Assembly (NCBI GenBank): GCA_002086835.1
Contig: MVIG01000002.1
Coordinates: 62,001-126,000 of the forward strand
DNA: 64,000 nucleotides
Direction of reading: 5' to 3'
DNA from: Mycolicibacterium porcinum
Lineage (GTDB): Bacteria; Actinomycetota; Actinomycetes; Mycobacteriales; Mycobacteriaceae
In this document: positions 16,638-25,844 of the stretch, one piece after another
How the letters are laid out: every line of letters starts with the position of its first letter
How positions within the stretch are numbered: the stretch's first letter is position 1
Position numbers and translations under genes: made by a program
Notes under the pieces: model-generated
What the model was told of the DNA's origin: nothing
Database searches by the model: none
The model's input: the letters and a program-made list of their open reading frames with translations, nothing else

Positions 16638-17837
16638 TTGCCGCTTCAAGACGACCACCAGATCGTGTCGGTTGACGACCATCTCGTCGAGCATCCGCGG
16701 GTGTGGCAGGACCGACTGCCGGAGAAGTTTCGCGAAGCCGGGCCGCAGATCATCGAGCAGGACGGCAAGCACCTGTGGACCTATGACGGCCAGGTGTTTC
16801 CGACGATCGGCCTCAATGCGGTGGCGGGCAAACCGCCCGAGGAGTGGGGTTTGGACCCGGTCCGTTATGAGGACATGATTCCGGGCTGCTATGACCCGGT
16901 CGCGCGGATCGCCGACATGGATCTCGATGGCGTGCAGGCCGCGTTGTGTTTCCCATCGTTCCCCGGTTTCGCTGGTGGCACCTTCCAGCGTGCGCAGGAC
17001 AAGGAACTCGCGCTGTTGTGTGTAAAGGCGTGGAACGATTTCTACATCGACGAGTGGTGCGCCACCGCGCCGGATCGCTATGTCCCGCTGGCGATCATGC
17101 CGACCTGGGATATCGACGCGTGTGTGGCCGAGGCCGAGCGTACCGCCGCCAAGGGCGCCCGAACCATTTCGTTCCCTGACAGCCCGGTCCCGCTGGGTCT
17201 GCCGTCCTTTCACTCCGACCACTGGAACCCGCTGTGGCAGGTCTGCTCCGAAACGCAGATGCCCGTGTCGCTGCACTTCGGTTCCGGCTCCTATGTCCCT
17301 GGGTTCTCGTTCTCCGGGATGAAGCCGATTCCGGGTCAGATGGTCATCCCGGACGCCCCGTTCGCCGTGGCGACCGCCTTGTTCTCCACAAATCTGATGT
17401 GGTCCACCGTCGACCTGTTGTTCTCCGGCAAGCTGCAGAAGTTCCCGGAGCTGCAGTTCTCGCTGGCCGAGGGCGGTATCGGTTGGGTTCCCTACATCCT
17501 GGAGCGCTCGGACTACGTGTGGGAGCGTCACCGCTACTACCAGAACATCGATTTCGACACCCGGCCCTCTGATCTGTTCAAGAAGCATTTCTGGGGTTGT
17601 TTCATCGATGATGAGCATGGACTGAAGAACCGCCACGAGATCGGTATCGACCGCATCACCCTCGAAATCGACTTCCCGCACAGTGATTCCAACTGGCCCA
17701 ATTCACGCAAGCGGGCCGCCGAAGTGCTCGCCAACGTGCCCGACGACGAGTGCTCCCTGATCGTCGAGCAGAACGCCCGTCGCATGCTCAACTTCCCGCG
17801 GGTGTCCACCGGCGAACGTCAATTGGCCGGCGTCTGA
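16638..17837 (+). CDS. Amidohydrolase family protein
   Basis: 399 aa amidohydrolase-2 protein: IVSVDDHLVEHP at the N-terminus, TISFPDSPVPLGLPSFHSDHW in the middle, SLHFGSGS, FSLAEGGIGWVPYILER, and EIDFPHSDSNWP as the C-terminal metal motif. The start is TTG 16638 with AAGGAG six bases upstream. This gives MPLQDDHQIVSVDDHL, which aligns exactly with the start of its paralog at 62056 (MPLQDYMKLVSVDDHL), so upstream GTG 16614 is less likely. Likely a hydrolase or decarboxylase acting on a ring-cleavage or CoA-pathway intermediate. Confidence 0.88.
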   Translation: MPLQDDHQIVSVDDHLVEHPRVWQDRLPEKFREAGPQIIEQDGKHLWTYDGQVFPTIGLNAVAGKPPEEWGLDPVRYEDMIPGCYDPVARIADMDLDGVQAALCFPSFPGFAGGTFQRAQDKELALLCVKAWNDFYIDEWCATAPDRYVPLAIMPTWDIDACVAEAERTAAKGARTISFPDSPVPLGLPSFHSDHWNPLWQVCSETQMPVSLHFGSGSYVPGFSFSGMKPIPGQMVIPDAPFAVATALFSTNLMWSTVDLLFSGKLQKFPELQFSLAEGGIGWVPYILERSDYVWERHRYYQNIDFDTRPSDLFKKHFWGCFIDDEHGLKNRHEIGIDRITLEIDFPHSDSNWPNSRKRAAEVLANVPDDECSLIVEQNARRMLNFPRVSTGERQLAGV

Positions 17838-17843
17838 GCCGGT

Positions 17844-19448
17844 TCAGGCATTCGCCGCGGACACCATGTCGGTGATGTCGATGAACTTCACGCGGGGCCG
17901 GGACACCTCGGCCCCGCGTTGGCGTTCGGCGGCGTCGATCGCCCGCCAGCCCGCCCATCCGATCGGTGACGATCCACGCTCACTGAAGAGCCGGGCGATG
18001 CCCGCAGGGTCGGCCACATCGGTGGCCAACCTGCCGGCAACGAAGTCGTCCAGCAGGGCGGCAACTGTTTCGTCCGCGCAGTTTCGGTTGGTACCGATGA
18101 CACCACGCGGCCCTCGTTTGATCCACCCGGTCACATAGACGCCACGCACGGGATGACCATCTTCATCGACGACCCGTCCGCTGTCATTGGGCACCACGCC
18201 TCGTGCTGTGTCGAACGGCAGCGGCTCGACTGCCGAGCCTTGATATCCGATGGCCCGCAGAATCAATGGCGCTGTGATCAATTCGCCTTCCGGAGAGCCG
18301 TTGGTCATCACGCGTAGGCCTTCGGCCCGGTCGGATCCGACGACCTCCGCCGGGGATGCCGCAAACCGGAAGACGATCCGCTTGTTTCCGGCAGTCTCCG
18401 GCCGGTCCGCGTACTCGCGGGCGATCCGGAGCTTGAGTTCAGTCTCGGCGTCGTCGTCCGGAGCGGCTGCCAAGTCAGTGCTGTCGATGATGACGTCGAT
18501 CCCGGGTAGGTGACCGAGAGCGAGGAACTCACCCGCGGAGAACGCCGCGTCGCGGGGATCACGTCGCGCGACAATCACGACCTCGCGAACCGTGCTGTCG
18601 GACAAGACGGCCAACGCATGCGGGGCGATGTCGGTGGCCACCAGATGGTCGGCGTCGAGCAACAGCATCCGCGCGACATCCAGCGCGACATTGCCGTTGC
18701 CAACGATCACGGCCCGCTCACCGGACAGGTCAAACGTGTGGTGGGCGTGGTCCGGATGCCCGTTGTACCACCCCACGAAGTCGACCGCTGAATGATTTCC
18801 AGGCAGTTCGTTACCGGGTATATCGAGTTCTCGGCCGCGAGCGGCCCCGACCGCGTAGATGACGGCATGGTGATGAGCGAGCAACTCGTCGTGAGTCAGG
18901 TCCGAGCCGATCTCAACATTCAGATAACACCCAAACCTCTTGTTGCTGAAGACATGTTCGAAGATCCGCACGACAGACTTGGTGTGCTGGTGGTCCGGCG
19001 CCACACCCGCCCTGATCAATCCGAACGGAGTGGGGAGGCGTTCGAAAAGATTCACCTCGACTCCGTCGACACCGATCAGGGCAGCGGATGCGTAGCAGGC
19101 GGCGGGGCCGGCGCCGACGACGGCGACCCGCAGGGCACCTGATTTGACGGCGTGGCGGTCCACCAGCGCAGCCGGGGTGTGCGTCTGCGGTGGGTGACGT
19201 TCGAAGTAGCCGGCGTTGATCTCGCGGAACCGCTCCTGGTCGGCTGGTAGGTCTTCGTCGTAGTAGATGGCGTCGACCGGGCATTCCTCCAGGCAGGCGC
19301 CGCAGTCGATGCAGGCTTCGGGATCGATGTAAAGCATTTCGGTGTCGGTGAATTCACCTGCACCGCTCACCGGGTGGATACAGCTCACCGGGCAGACCGG
19401 AACGCAGCTGGCGTCCTTGCAGCAGTTCTGAGTGATCACGTAGGCCAC
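17844..19448 (-). CDS. fprB: Ferredoxin-NADP reductase with N-terminal 7Fe ferredoxin domain, FprB-like
   Basis: 534 aa. Residues 1-65 are a bacterial ferredoxin with C9-x5-C15-x3-C19-P and C46-x2-C49-x2-C52-x3-C56-P. The rest is an adrenodoxin-reductase-like flavoprotein (FAD motif VVGAGPAACYASAAL near 110, NADP motif VIVGNGNVALDVARML). It would move electrons between NADPH and ferredoxins that serve P450s or oxygenases. GTG 19448 has GAGGGA six bases upstream. It follows an ACAD gene by 28 bp on the same strand. Homologous in layout to mycobacterial FprB. Confidence 0.88.
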   Translation of the reverse strand: MAYVITQNCCKDASCVPVCPVSCIHPVSGAGEFTDTEMLYIDPEACIDCGACLEECPVDAIYYDEDLPADQERFREINAGYFERHPPQTHTPAALVDRHAVKSGALRVAVVGAGPAACYASAALIGVDGVEVNLFERLPTPFGLIRAGVAPDHQHTKSVVRIFEHVFSNKRFGCYLNVEIGSDLTHDELLAHHHAVIYAVGAARGRELDIPGNELPGNHSAVDFVGWYNGHPDHAHHTFDLSGERAVIVGNGNVALDVARMLLLDADHLVATDIAPHALAVLSDSTVREVVIVARRDPRDAAFSAGEFLALGHLPGIDVIIDSTDLAAAPDDDAETELKLRIAREYADRPETAGNKRIVFRFAASPAEVVGSDRAEGLRVMTNGSPEGELITAPLILRAIGYQGSAVEPLPFDTARGVVPNDSGRVVDEDGHPVRGVYVTGWIKRGPRGVIGTNRNCADETVAALLDDFVAGRLATDVADPAGIARLFSERGSSPIGWAGWRAIDAAERQRGAEVSRPRVKFIDITDMVSAANA

Positions 19449-19476
19449 GATCAATCCCTCATTCGTTGTGTGAGGC

Positions 19477-20631
19477 TTACAGAGTGCCGCGGGAGACCAG
19501 TTGCGCGGCGATGACGTTGCGCTGGATCTCGTTGGTGCCTTCACCGACGATCATCAGCGGGGCATCCCGGAAATAGCGCTCGACGTCGTATTCGGTCGAG
19601 TACCCGTAACCTCCGTGGATGCGGACTGCATCCAGGGCGATCTGCATGGCCGTCTCGGAGGCGAACAGCTTGGCCATGCCGGCTTCCATGTCGCAGCGTT
19701 CACCGCTGTCGTAGCGCTCGGCGGCATGCCGGGTGAGCTGTCGGGCGGCGGTGAGTTTGGTCGCCATATCGGCCAGGTAATTACCCACCGACTGGTGTTT
19801 CCAGATCGGCCGGCCGAAGCTCTCGCGTTCCTGTGCGTATTTGAGAGCGTCTTCGAGCGCTGCGGTCGCCACGCCGAGCGCCCGTGACGCGACCTGAATG
19901 CGTCCCGTCTCAAGGCCTTTCATCATCTGTGCGAACCCCTTGCCGGGCTCGCCGCCGAGTATCGCGGATGCCGGGACTCTGCAGTCGTCAAACGAGAGCT
20001 CGCAGCTCTCCACGCCCTTGTACCCGAGCTTCGGCAGGTCGCGTGACACCGTCAACCCCGGCCCGTGTTCGACCAAAACCACGGAGATGCCGTGGTGACG
20101 TGGCGACGCCTGCGGGTCTGTCTTGCACAACAAGGCGATGAGATTGGATCGGCGGGCATTGCTGATCCAAGTCTTCGCACCGTTGATGACGAGCTGGTCC
20201 CCGTCGGCACGCGCCGTAGTTGTCATCGCCTGGAGATCTGAACCGCCACCGGGTTCGGTGAGGGCCATGGTCGCGCGGATTTCACCGCTCGCCATGGCGG
20301 GCAGGTACTTTTGCCGCTGATCGTCGGTTCCGTACAACGAGATCAGCTTCGCGACGACGGTGTGCCCGCCCATCGCGCCGGCCAGGCTCATCCAGCCCCG
20401 CGCAAGTTCTTGTGTCACTTGCACATAGCAGGGCATCGACACCGGTGAACCGCCGTACTCCTCGGGCACCGCCAGGCCGAAGATCCCGATGCGCTTCATC
20501 TGTTCGATCCACGCGTGTGGGTACTCGTTGGCGTGTTCCACCTCACGCACCGTGGGTTTCACGTCGCGGTCGATGAACATCCGCACTGTCTCGACCAGCA
20601 TGGTCTCTTCGTCGTTGAGTTCGGACGTCAT
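19477..20631 (-). CDS. Acyl-CoA dehydrogenase
   Basis: 384 aa ACAD with MALTEPGGGSDLQAM (flavin/substrate loop), GAKTWISNARRSNLIAL, IHGGYGYSTEYDVERYFRD and the catalytic-base segment VGEGTNEIQRNVIA in which the expected Glu is present. It would introduce an alpha,beta double bond using FAD and pass electrons to ETF. First gene of the minus-strand pair with the FprB-like reductase, reading from the regulatory gap 20632-20955. Confidence 0.9.
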   Translation of the reverse strand: MTSELNDEETMLVETVRMFIDRDVKPTVREVEHANEYPHAWIEQMKRIGIFGLAVPEEYGGSPVSMPCYVQVTQELARGWMSLAGAMGGHTVVAKLISLYGTDDQRQKYLPAMASGEIRATMALTEPGGGSDLQAMTTTARADGDQLVINGAKTWISNARRSNLIALLCKTDPQASPRHHGISVVLVEHGPGLTVSRDLPKLGYKGVESCELSFDDCRVPASAILGGEPGKGFAQMMKGLETGRIQVASRALGVATAALEDALKYAQERESFGRPIWKHQSVGNYLADMATKLTAARQLTRHAAERYDSGERCDMEAGMAKLFASETAMQIALDAVRIHGGYGYSTEYDVERYFRDAPLMIVGEGTNEIQRNVIAAQLVSRGTL

Positions 20632-20773
20632 TCGTAGACCTCTCTACAGGCGGGCGACGCCTCATTATTAGCGGATATTGATGTCAGAAGCAAATGGAGT
20701 GAGCGGGCCTCTGATCGCGTAGTAGCGGGCAAATGTGCACTGTAAATGCCATGAAGTCGGCACGGAACTTGCA

Positions 20774-20787
20774 TGACATTAGTGTCA
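20774..20787. promoter_or_regulatory. TGACATTAGTGTCA operator-like box
   Basis: Same TGACA-N4-TGTCA class as the 20-bp palindrome at 3127, differing only in the spacer. It links this promoter to the TetR gene at 3213 (inference). Confidence 0.55.
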
Positions 20788-20877
20788 GATAGCTATAACC
20801 CTCGTAGCGAAACGTGGACGGTCATCTGCGGGCGGGCAGAGCCGTGCCCAACGCGGCCCATGTGGGATCTCGCCAAC

Positions 20878-20891
20878 GTTAAATAGTTAAT
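20878..20891. promoter_or_regulatory. GTTAAATAGTTAAT box
   Basis: AT-rich site 65 bp before the ferredoxin start. In reverse complement it reads ATTAACTATTTAAC, matching boxes near 11200 and 21194. Confidence 0.35.
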
Positions 20892-20898
20892 CCTTTAG

Positions 20899-21150
<252 letters not shown>

Positions 21151-21226
21151 CGAAGGGTTGCCAATCGGCCGCCGGCGCGTCACTATGCTTACATAGTTAA
21201 CCAGGTGATCGTAGTAGTGAGGTGTG

Positions 21227-23530
21227 ATGCAGACAGCTGATTGGCGTGCAGGACTGGAATCGTTACTCGCCGAATTCCGCGATCGCCAGGGTCAGGCAGC
21301 CCGGTCTGGCGTCAAACCGGATCGGATCGAGGCCGCACGCGCGTGGCATGCCGAACTGGTCGACAACGGGTTGGCCGCACCGGGATGGCCCCGTTCGGTC
21401 GGCGGCCTGGAGTTGTCGCTGAACGATCAGCTGGACTACTACCGGATGACCACGGATGCCGGCGCCCCGCCGCATCCCTGCCCGCTGTCGTTCATCCTCG
21501 CTCCCACCCTCATCGCCCATGGCACCCAGCAACAGAAGGACCGCTTCCTCGAGCCGCTGCTGCGGGCGGATGAGTTCTGGTGCCAAGGGTTTTCAGAACC
21601 GGGTGCGGGCAGCGACCTGTCATCGCTGTCCACCCGGGCGGTCCGCGACGGCGACGTGTACCGGGTCACCGGCCAGAAGGTGTGGACCTCGATGGCCGAC
21701 CGGGCCGACTGGATGTTCGCGTTGGTCCGTACCGGAACCGGGCTGAAGCCGAGCGACGGCATCACCTATCTGCTGATCCCGATGAACAGTGCCGGGATCA
21801 CTGTGCGGCCGCTGCGTGACATCAGCGGTGCCGCGCACTTCGCCGAGGTGTTCCTCGACGATGTGGCAGTACCCGTCGAGAACCGGGTGGGCGACGAAGG
21901 TGCCGGTTGGTCGATCATGCGGACCTCGCTGGGCCACGAGCGGGCCACTGCGTTCCTCGCCGACGAATTCAAGTACCGACGCACTGCCGATCGGGTGATC
22001 GAGTTGGTGGCATCTCGACAACTCGACGGTGATCCACTGGTCCGCCAGGAAATCGGCCGGCTGGAATCCGGGGTACGCACCATCGCGGCCAACAGCGCCC
22101 GCGCGCTGGCCGCGGTGCTACGCGGCGAGGACCCCGGTGGGGTGGCCTCGGTGAACCGGTTGGTGAAATCGGAGTTCGAACAGCACCTGCACGCACTGGC
22201 ACTGCGTGCGGTCGGCCCATATGCCGCACTGGGCAGCCGGGCCCCCGATGCCGTCGACAACGGTCGCTGGACATTCGGCTACCTGATGAGCCGCGCCACC
22301 ACGATCGGCGCAGGCACCGCCGAGATCCAGCGCAACACCATCGCCGAAAGCGTGCTCGGCCTACCGTCACACCGCGGCGAGGGCACGCGGACCGCGGCCG
22401 TCATCCCGGGCGCACCGCTGGCTGTGCCCGAAGAGGACGAACGCGAGCTACGTGACGTGCTGGCGAAGACGCTTTCGGCCAAGGTGGACGTGGCGACGCT
22501 GCTCGACCGGAAACGCCCGATCGATGCCACCGATCCTGCCGTGTGGTCGGCCCTTGTCGAGTTCGGCCTGCCCGGCCTGGCTGTAGCGGAGTCGCTGGGC
22601 GGCGCCGGTGCGCGACCGCGGCTGCTCTATGCGGCCATCGAGGAGGCGGGCAAAGCGCTGGCGCCTGCCCCGTTGGTCGCGACGGTGACCGCGCTGGACG
22701 TTGCAGCGCATTGCGCGGCAAAGGATTTGGTGCAGCGGATCACCGCGGGCACACCCGCCGCCTTCGCGGTGCCGTTGAACGATGGCGGCTGGGTGACCAG
22801 CGGACCGGAGCTGCCCGAATGGGACGGTGCCGGTCTGCGCGGAGTGCTGCCGATCGTGGCGGGCGCACCGAGCGCCGAGGTGTTGATCGCGCTGGCGCGC
22901 ACCGCCGAGGGGGAAGTGCTTGTTGCCGTCGACACGGCCGCCGACGGCGTTGAGGTGACAGCACACCAGCCCCTCGATCTGACCGGAACCGTCGGGGCGG
23001 TCACCTTCACGGGTGCGTCGGGTGAAGTGCTGGCTGATGGTGCCGAGGTGCGTAGGATGCTGCGGGTCGCCCGCCGCCAGGCCCTGTTGGCCGTGGCGGC
23101 CGATTCGGTCGGAGTGGCCGCACGAGCGCTGGCGATGGCCGTCGAGTGGGCGGGTGAGCGCCACCAGTTCGGCCGGGCCATCGGAAGTTTCCAGGCGATA
23201 TCGCATCGCTGCGCCGACATCCTGGTTGCGCTGGAAGGCGCCCGCAGCCAGGTCCAGGCGGCCGCAGAGGCCGATCTCGAAGAATCGGAGTACCTCGTGG
23301 ACCTCGCCGCCGCGGCCGCGCTCGACGCTGCCGTCACTGCCACGGAGGGAGCGCTGCAGATCCACGGCGGCATCGGTTTCACCTGGGAGCATCCGATCCA
23401 CCTGCTGCTGCGCCGAGCCCAGGCGAACGCCGTGCTGGTCGGCCGGGCCGATGCGCTGCGCGACCGCGCCGCGGGGGAGTTGCTGCGGCCGTTGCAAGAG
23501 AAGCGCCTTGAACTTGCGCTGACCCGTTGA
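21227..23530 (+). CDS. Fused double-domain acyl-CoA dehydrogenase, FadE34-like
   Basis: 767 aa made of two consecutive ACAD units (about 1-390 and 400-767). The first has WCQGFSEPGAGSDLSSL and ATTIGAGTAEIQRNTIAE; the second has ERHQFGRAIGSFQAISHR and IHGGIGFTWEHPIHLLLRR. This architecture matches FadE34, the fused form of the alpha2beta2 steroid side-chain ACADs, in which the catalytic residues are shared differently from ordinary homotetramers. ATG 21227 was preferred over the in-frame GTG one codon upstream. Followed after 37 bp by a further ACAD whose partner is convergent at 24760. Confidence 0.88.
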   Translation: MQTADWRAGLESLLAEFRDRQGQAARSGVKPDRIEAARAWHAELVDNGLAAPGWPRSVGGLELSLNDQLDYYRMTTDAGAPPHPCPLSFILAPTLIAHGTQQQKDRFLEPLLRADEFWCQGFSEPGAGSDLSSLSTRAVRDGDVYRVTGQKVWTSMADRADWMFALVRTGTGLKPSDGITYLLIPMNSAGITVRPLRDISGAAHFAEVFLDDVAVPVENRVGDEGAGWSIMRTSLGHERATAFLADEFKYRRTADRVIELVASRQLDGDPLVRQEIGRLESGVRTIAANSARALAAVLRGEDPGGVASVNRLVKSEFEQHLHALALRAVGPYAALGSRAPDAVDNGRWTFGYLMSRATTIGAGTAEIQRNTIAESVLGLPSHRGEGTRTAAVIPGAPLAVPEEDERELRDVLAKTLSAKVDVATLLDRKRPIDATDPAVWSALVEFGLPGLAVAESLGGAGARPRLLYAAIEEAGKALAPAPLVATVTALDVAAHCAAKDLVQRITAGTPAAFAVPLNDGGWVTSGPELPEWDGAGLRGVLPIVAGAPSAEVLIALARTAEGEVLVAVDTAADGVEVTAHQPLDLTGTVGAVTFTGASGEVLADGAEVRRMLRVARRQALLAVAADSVGVAARALAMAVEWAGERHQFGRAIGSFQAISHRCADILVALEGARSQVQAAAEADLEESEYLVDLAAAAALDAAVTATEGALQIHGGIGFTWEHPIHLLLRRAQANAVLVGRADALRDRAAGELLRPLQEKRLELALTR

Positions 23531-23567
23531 CCGGCTGACCAAGCCACATCGAACAGAAAGACAGAAC

Positions 23568-24755
23568 GTGGAATACGGTATGGGGCCCGAACTGGAGGCC
23601 TTCCGCGCGCAGGTGCGGGCATTCGTCGCCGAACACGCACCCGCCATCCCGCCTAGGGCCGGCGTGCGCAGCGCCGAGAACGAGGCCGAACTGAAGGCGC
23701 TGAAGGAATGGACCGCGCGGTTGTTCGAAGCGGGCTACGTCGGCGCGGACTGGCCTGCCGAGTACGGCGGCCGCGACGACCGTTCGGCCGAGCACGGAAT
23801 CGTCGTCGGTGAGGAGCTGGCCCGAGCGGCGGTGCCCGGAGTGCAGAGCGGCAGCATCCTCGCCTCCCACGCCCTCATCCACCACGGCACCGACGAGCAG
23901 CGCCGAAGGCATCTGCCCGAGATCCGTGCCGGCCGCCAACTGTGGTGCCAGCTGTTCAGTGAGCCGGGGGCCGGCAGTGATCTGGCGTCACTGCGCACCC
24001 GTGCGGTGCTCGACGGCGATACCTACACCGTCAACGGGCAGAAGGTGTGGACCACCGACGGACACTGGGCCGACTACGGGTATCTGCTGGCCCGCACCGA
24101 CCCAGACGCTCCGAAGCACAAGGGCATCAGTGCGTTCATCGTCGATATGTCCAGCCCGGGTATCACCGTGCGCCCGCTCCGGGAATTGACCGGAACCTCC
24201 GACTTCAACGAGGTGTTCCTCGACAACGTCAAGCTGCCTGCCGAGGCGATGATCGGTGCACCGGGGCAGGGCTGGGCGATCGCGAATGCCACGCTGGCGC
24301 ACGAGCGTACCGGTGTCGGTGCGGCGGTGGTGACGCTGAAGCTGGCTGTTCAGGCGCTCACCGACCTGGCCCGGCGGGTGCGACGCGGCGGTCGCCCCGC
24401 CATCGAGAGCGATCTCGTAAAGGATCGGATCGGCGAGTTCAGCGCCGAGGTCGAAGCGCTCGCGGCGCTGACCTATGCGAACGTGACGCGATGGTCGCGT
24501 AGCACCGAACGTATGCACGACGCCGCAATGGCCAAGCTGATGTTCAGTGAGGTTAACCTCGAAATAGCCCGCTTTGCAGTAGAACTCGGCGGCGAGGACG
24601 GTGTGCTGGTAGAAGGCGACGCGAATGTCCTCGACGCCGGTCGGTGGCAGGACGAGTGGTTGTATGCTCGCGCGTATACCATTGCCGGCGGCAGCTCGGA
24701 GATCATGCGGAACCTGATTGCCGAGCGTGGACTGGGCCTGCCGCGTGGGCGCTAG
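23568..24755 (+). CDS. Acyl-CoA dehydrogenase, large subunit type (FadE29-like)
   Basis: 395 aa. WCQLFSEPGAGSDLASL, VNGQKVWTTDGHWADYGYL and TIAGGSSEIMRNLIAERGLGLPRGR are the landmarks; the C-terminus with GGSSEIMRN is typical of the alpha subunit of heteromeric FadE28/29-type ACADs. These act on bulky side-chain CoA thioesters. A likely beta partner is encoded immediately convergent at 24760 (4 bp between the stops). GTG 23568 start; ATG 23580 is an alternative. Confidence 0.88.
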   Translation: MEYGMGPELEAFRAQVRAFVAEHAPAIPPRAGVRSAENEAELKALKEWTARLFEAGYVGADWPAEYGGRDDRSAEHGIVVGEELARAAVPGVQSGSILASHALIHHGTDEQRRRHLPEIRAGRQLWCQLFSEPGAGSDLASLRTRAVLDGDTYTVNGQKVWTTDGHWADYGYLLARTDPDAPKHKGISAFIVDMSSPGITVRPLRELTGTSDFNEVFLDNVKLPAEAMIGAPGQGWAIANATLAHERTGVGAAVVTLKLAVQALTDLARRVRRGGRPAIESDLVKDRIGEFSAEVEALAALTYANVTRWSRSTERMHDAAMAKLMFSEVNLEIARFAVELGGEDGVLVEGDANVLDAGRWQDEWLYARAYTIAGGSSEIMRNLIAERGLGLPRGR

Positions 24756-24759
24756 GCCC

Positions 24760-25752
24760 TTACGCGGTGACGAGTGCGGCCCGGTGTTCGGCGACTGTGC
24801 CGTCGAATGCCTCGTCGACCTTGATTCGGCGTAGCAGCAGATGCAGGTCGTGCTCCCAGGTGAAGCCGATACCACCGTGCACTTGGAGGGCGTCGCTGGC
24901 GACGCGGGCGGCCGCGGCCTTGGCGTATGCGGCGGCCGCAGAGGCCGCCCGCGACCGGGCCGCGCCGACCGAGGTATCCAGCGCGAGCGCGGCGGCCCAC
25001 AGCGAGGCTCTGGCGGACTCCACCGCAACGACCATGTCGGCGCAGTGATGTTTGACGGCCTGGAACGAGCCGATCGGCACGCCGAATTGCTCGCGCTGCC
25101 CGGCGTATTCGACAGTCATGTCGAGCAACCTGGTCGCGGCGCCAAGCGCGTCGAACGCGCGGTGCACGGCAAGCGCATCCCGCACTGCGGCCAAGGTTCC
25201 GGCGGGCAGTTCGGTTCTCTCGTCGAGGTCGGTGACGTCGGTACCGTCGAGGTTCACTCTCGCCCACGACCGGGTCAGGTCGAGGGTCGACATGGCGACC
25301 AGAGCGGGAGCGGAAACGACCGACAGGTACTCCTTTTCGCCTGCCTCGCCCACCAGCGCGACGGAGGCCATATCGGCGGCCATCGGAACCGGGGTGCTGG
25401 GCCCACGCCGGCCGAGACCGAAGGCCAATCCGGTCAGCGAGCCCTCGCCGGTGCTGATACCTGCTCTGTCGAGAAGCCAGGCGGCAACTGTCAGATCAGC
25501 GATCGGCAAGGCGCTGGCCGCGTAACCGTGGGCCTCGGTGAGAACCGCGAGATCTACATGGGTGCCACCCATTTCGGGATTGAGTAGCGTCAGCAAACCG
25601 GACTCCGTCGCGTGCGCCACTGCTGCCGGGTCAATGGTGACAGGTGCTGAATCCAGTGTCGCGCGGACGCGCACCAGCGGGTCGTTGCGGACCAGCCAGG
25701 CACGCTCGGCTTCTGCGAGTTGGTCCTGCTCGGCGCTCAATCCGAAGTCCAT
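24760..25752 (-). CDS. Short acyl-CoA dehydrogenase-like protein (FadE28-type subunit)
   Basis: 330 aa, shorter than a normal ACAD, with weakly conserved N-terminal domains but a clear C-terminal ACAD domain (REQFGVPIGSFQAVKHHCAD, LQVHGGIGFTWEHDLHLLLRR). This is the pattern of the beta subunit of heterotetrameric FadE28/FadE29 enzymes, so it probably pairs with the product of 23568. Divergent from the CoA ligase at 25845 across a 92-bp gap that contains AT-rich TTTAAC boxes. Confidence 0.85.
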   Translation of the reverse strand: MDFGLSAEQDQLAEAERAWLVRNDPLVRVRATLDSAPVTIDPAAVAHATESGLLTLLNPEMGGTHVDLAVLTEAHGYAASALPIADLTVAAWLLDRAGISTGEGSLTGLAFGLGRRGPSTPVPMAADMASVALVGEAGEKEYLSVVSAPALVAMSTLDLTRSWARVNLDGTDVTDLDERTELPAGTLAAVRDALAVHRAFDALGAATRLLDMTVEYAGQREQFGVPIGSFQAVKHHCADMVVAVESARASLWAAALALDTSVGAARSRAASAAAAYAKAAAARVASDALQVHGGIGFTWEHDLHLLLRRIKVDEAFDGTVAEHRAALVTA

Positions 25753-25799
25753 CGTTCAATTCCCTCCACTACGTTGACCTAGTAAACCATGTCGATTAA

Positions 25800-25813
25800 G
25801 TTAAACAGAATAC
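25800..25813. promoter_or_regulatory. GTTAAACAGAATAC box in divergent gap
   Basis: Shares GTTAAACAG with the site at 11200. It sits between the short ACAD and the CoA ligase. A second AT-rich stretch (TAGTAAACC, from 25780) is close by. Weak evidence alone. Confidence 0.3.
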
Positions 25814-25844
25814 TGATTATAAGAACGGCCTATCCGGAAGTGAA

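Noticed and set aside
22448-23647. A 399-aa minus-strand frame opposite the fused ACAD gene
   Set aside because: Low-complexity basic composition and complete overlap with a well-supported ACAD; no family motif.
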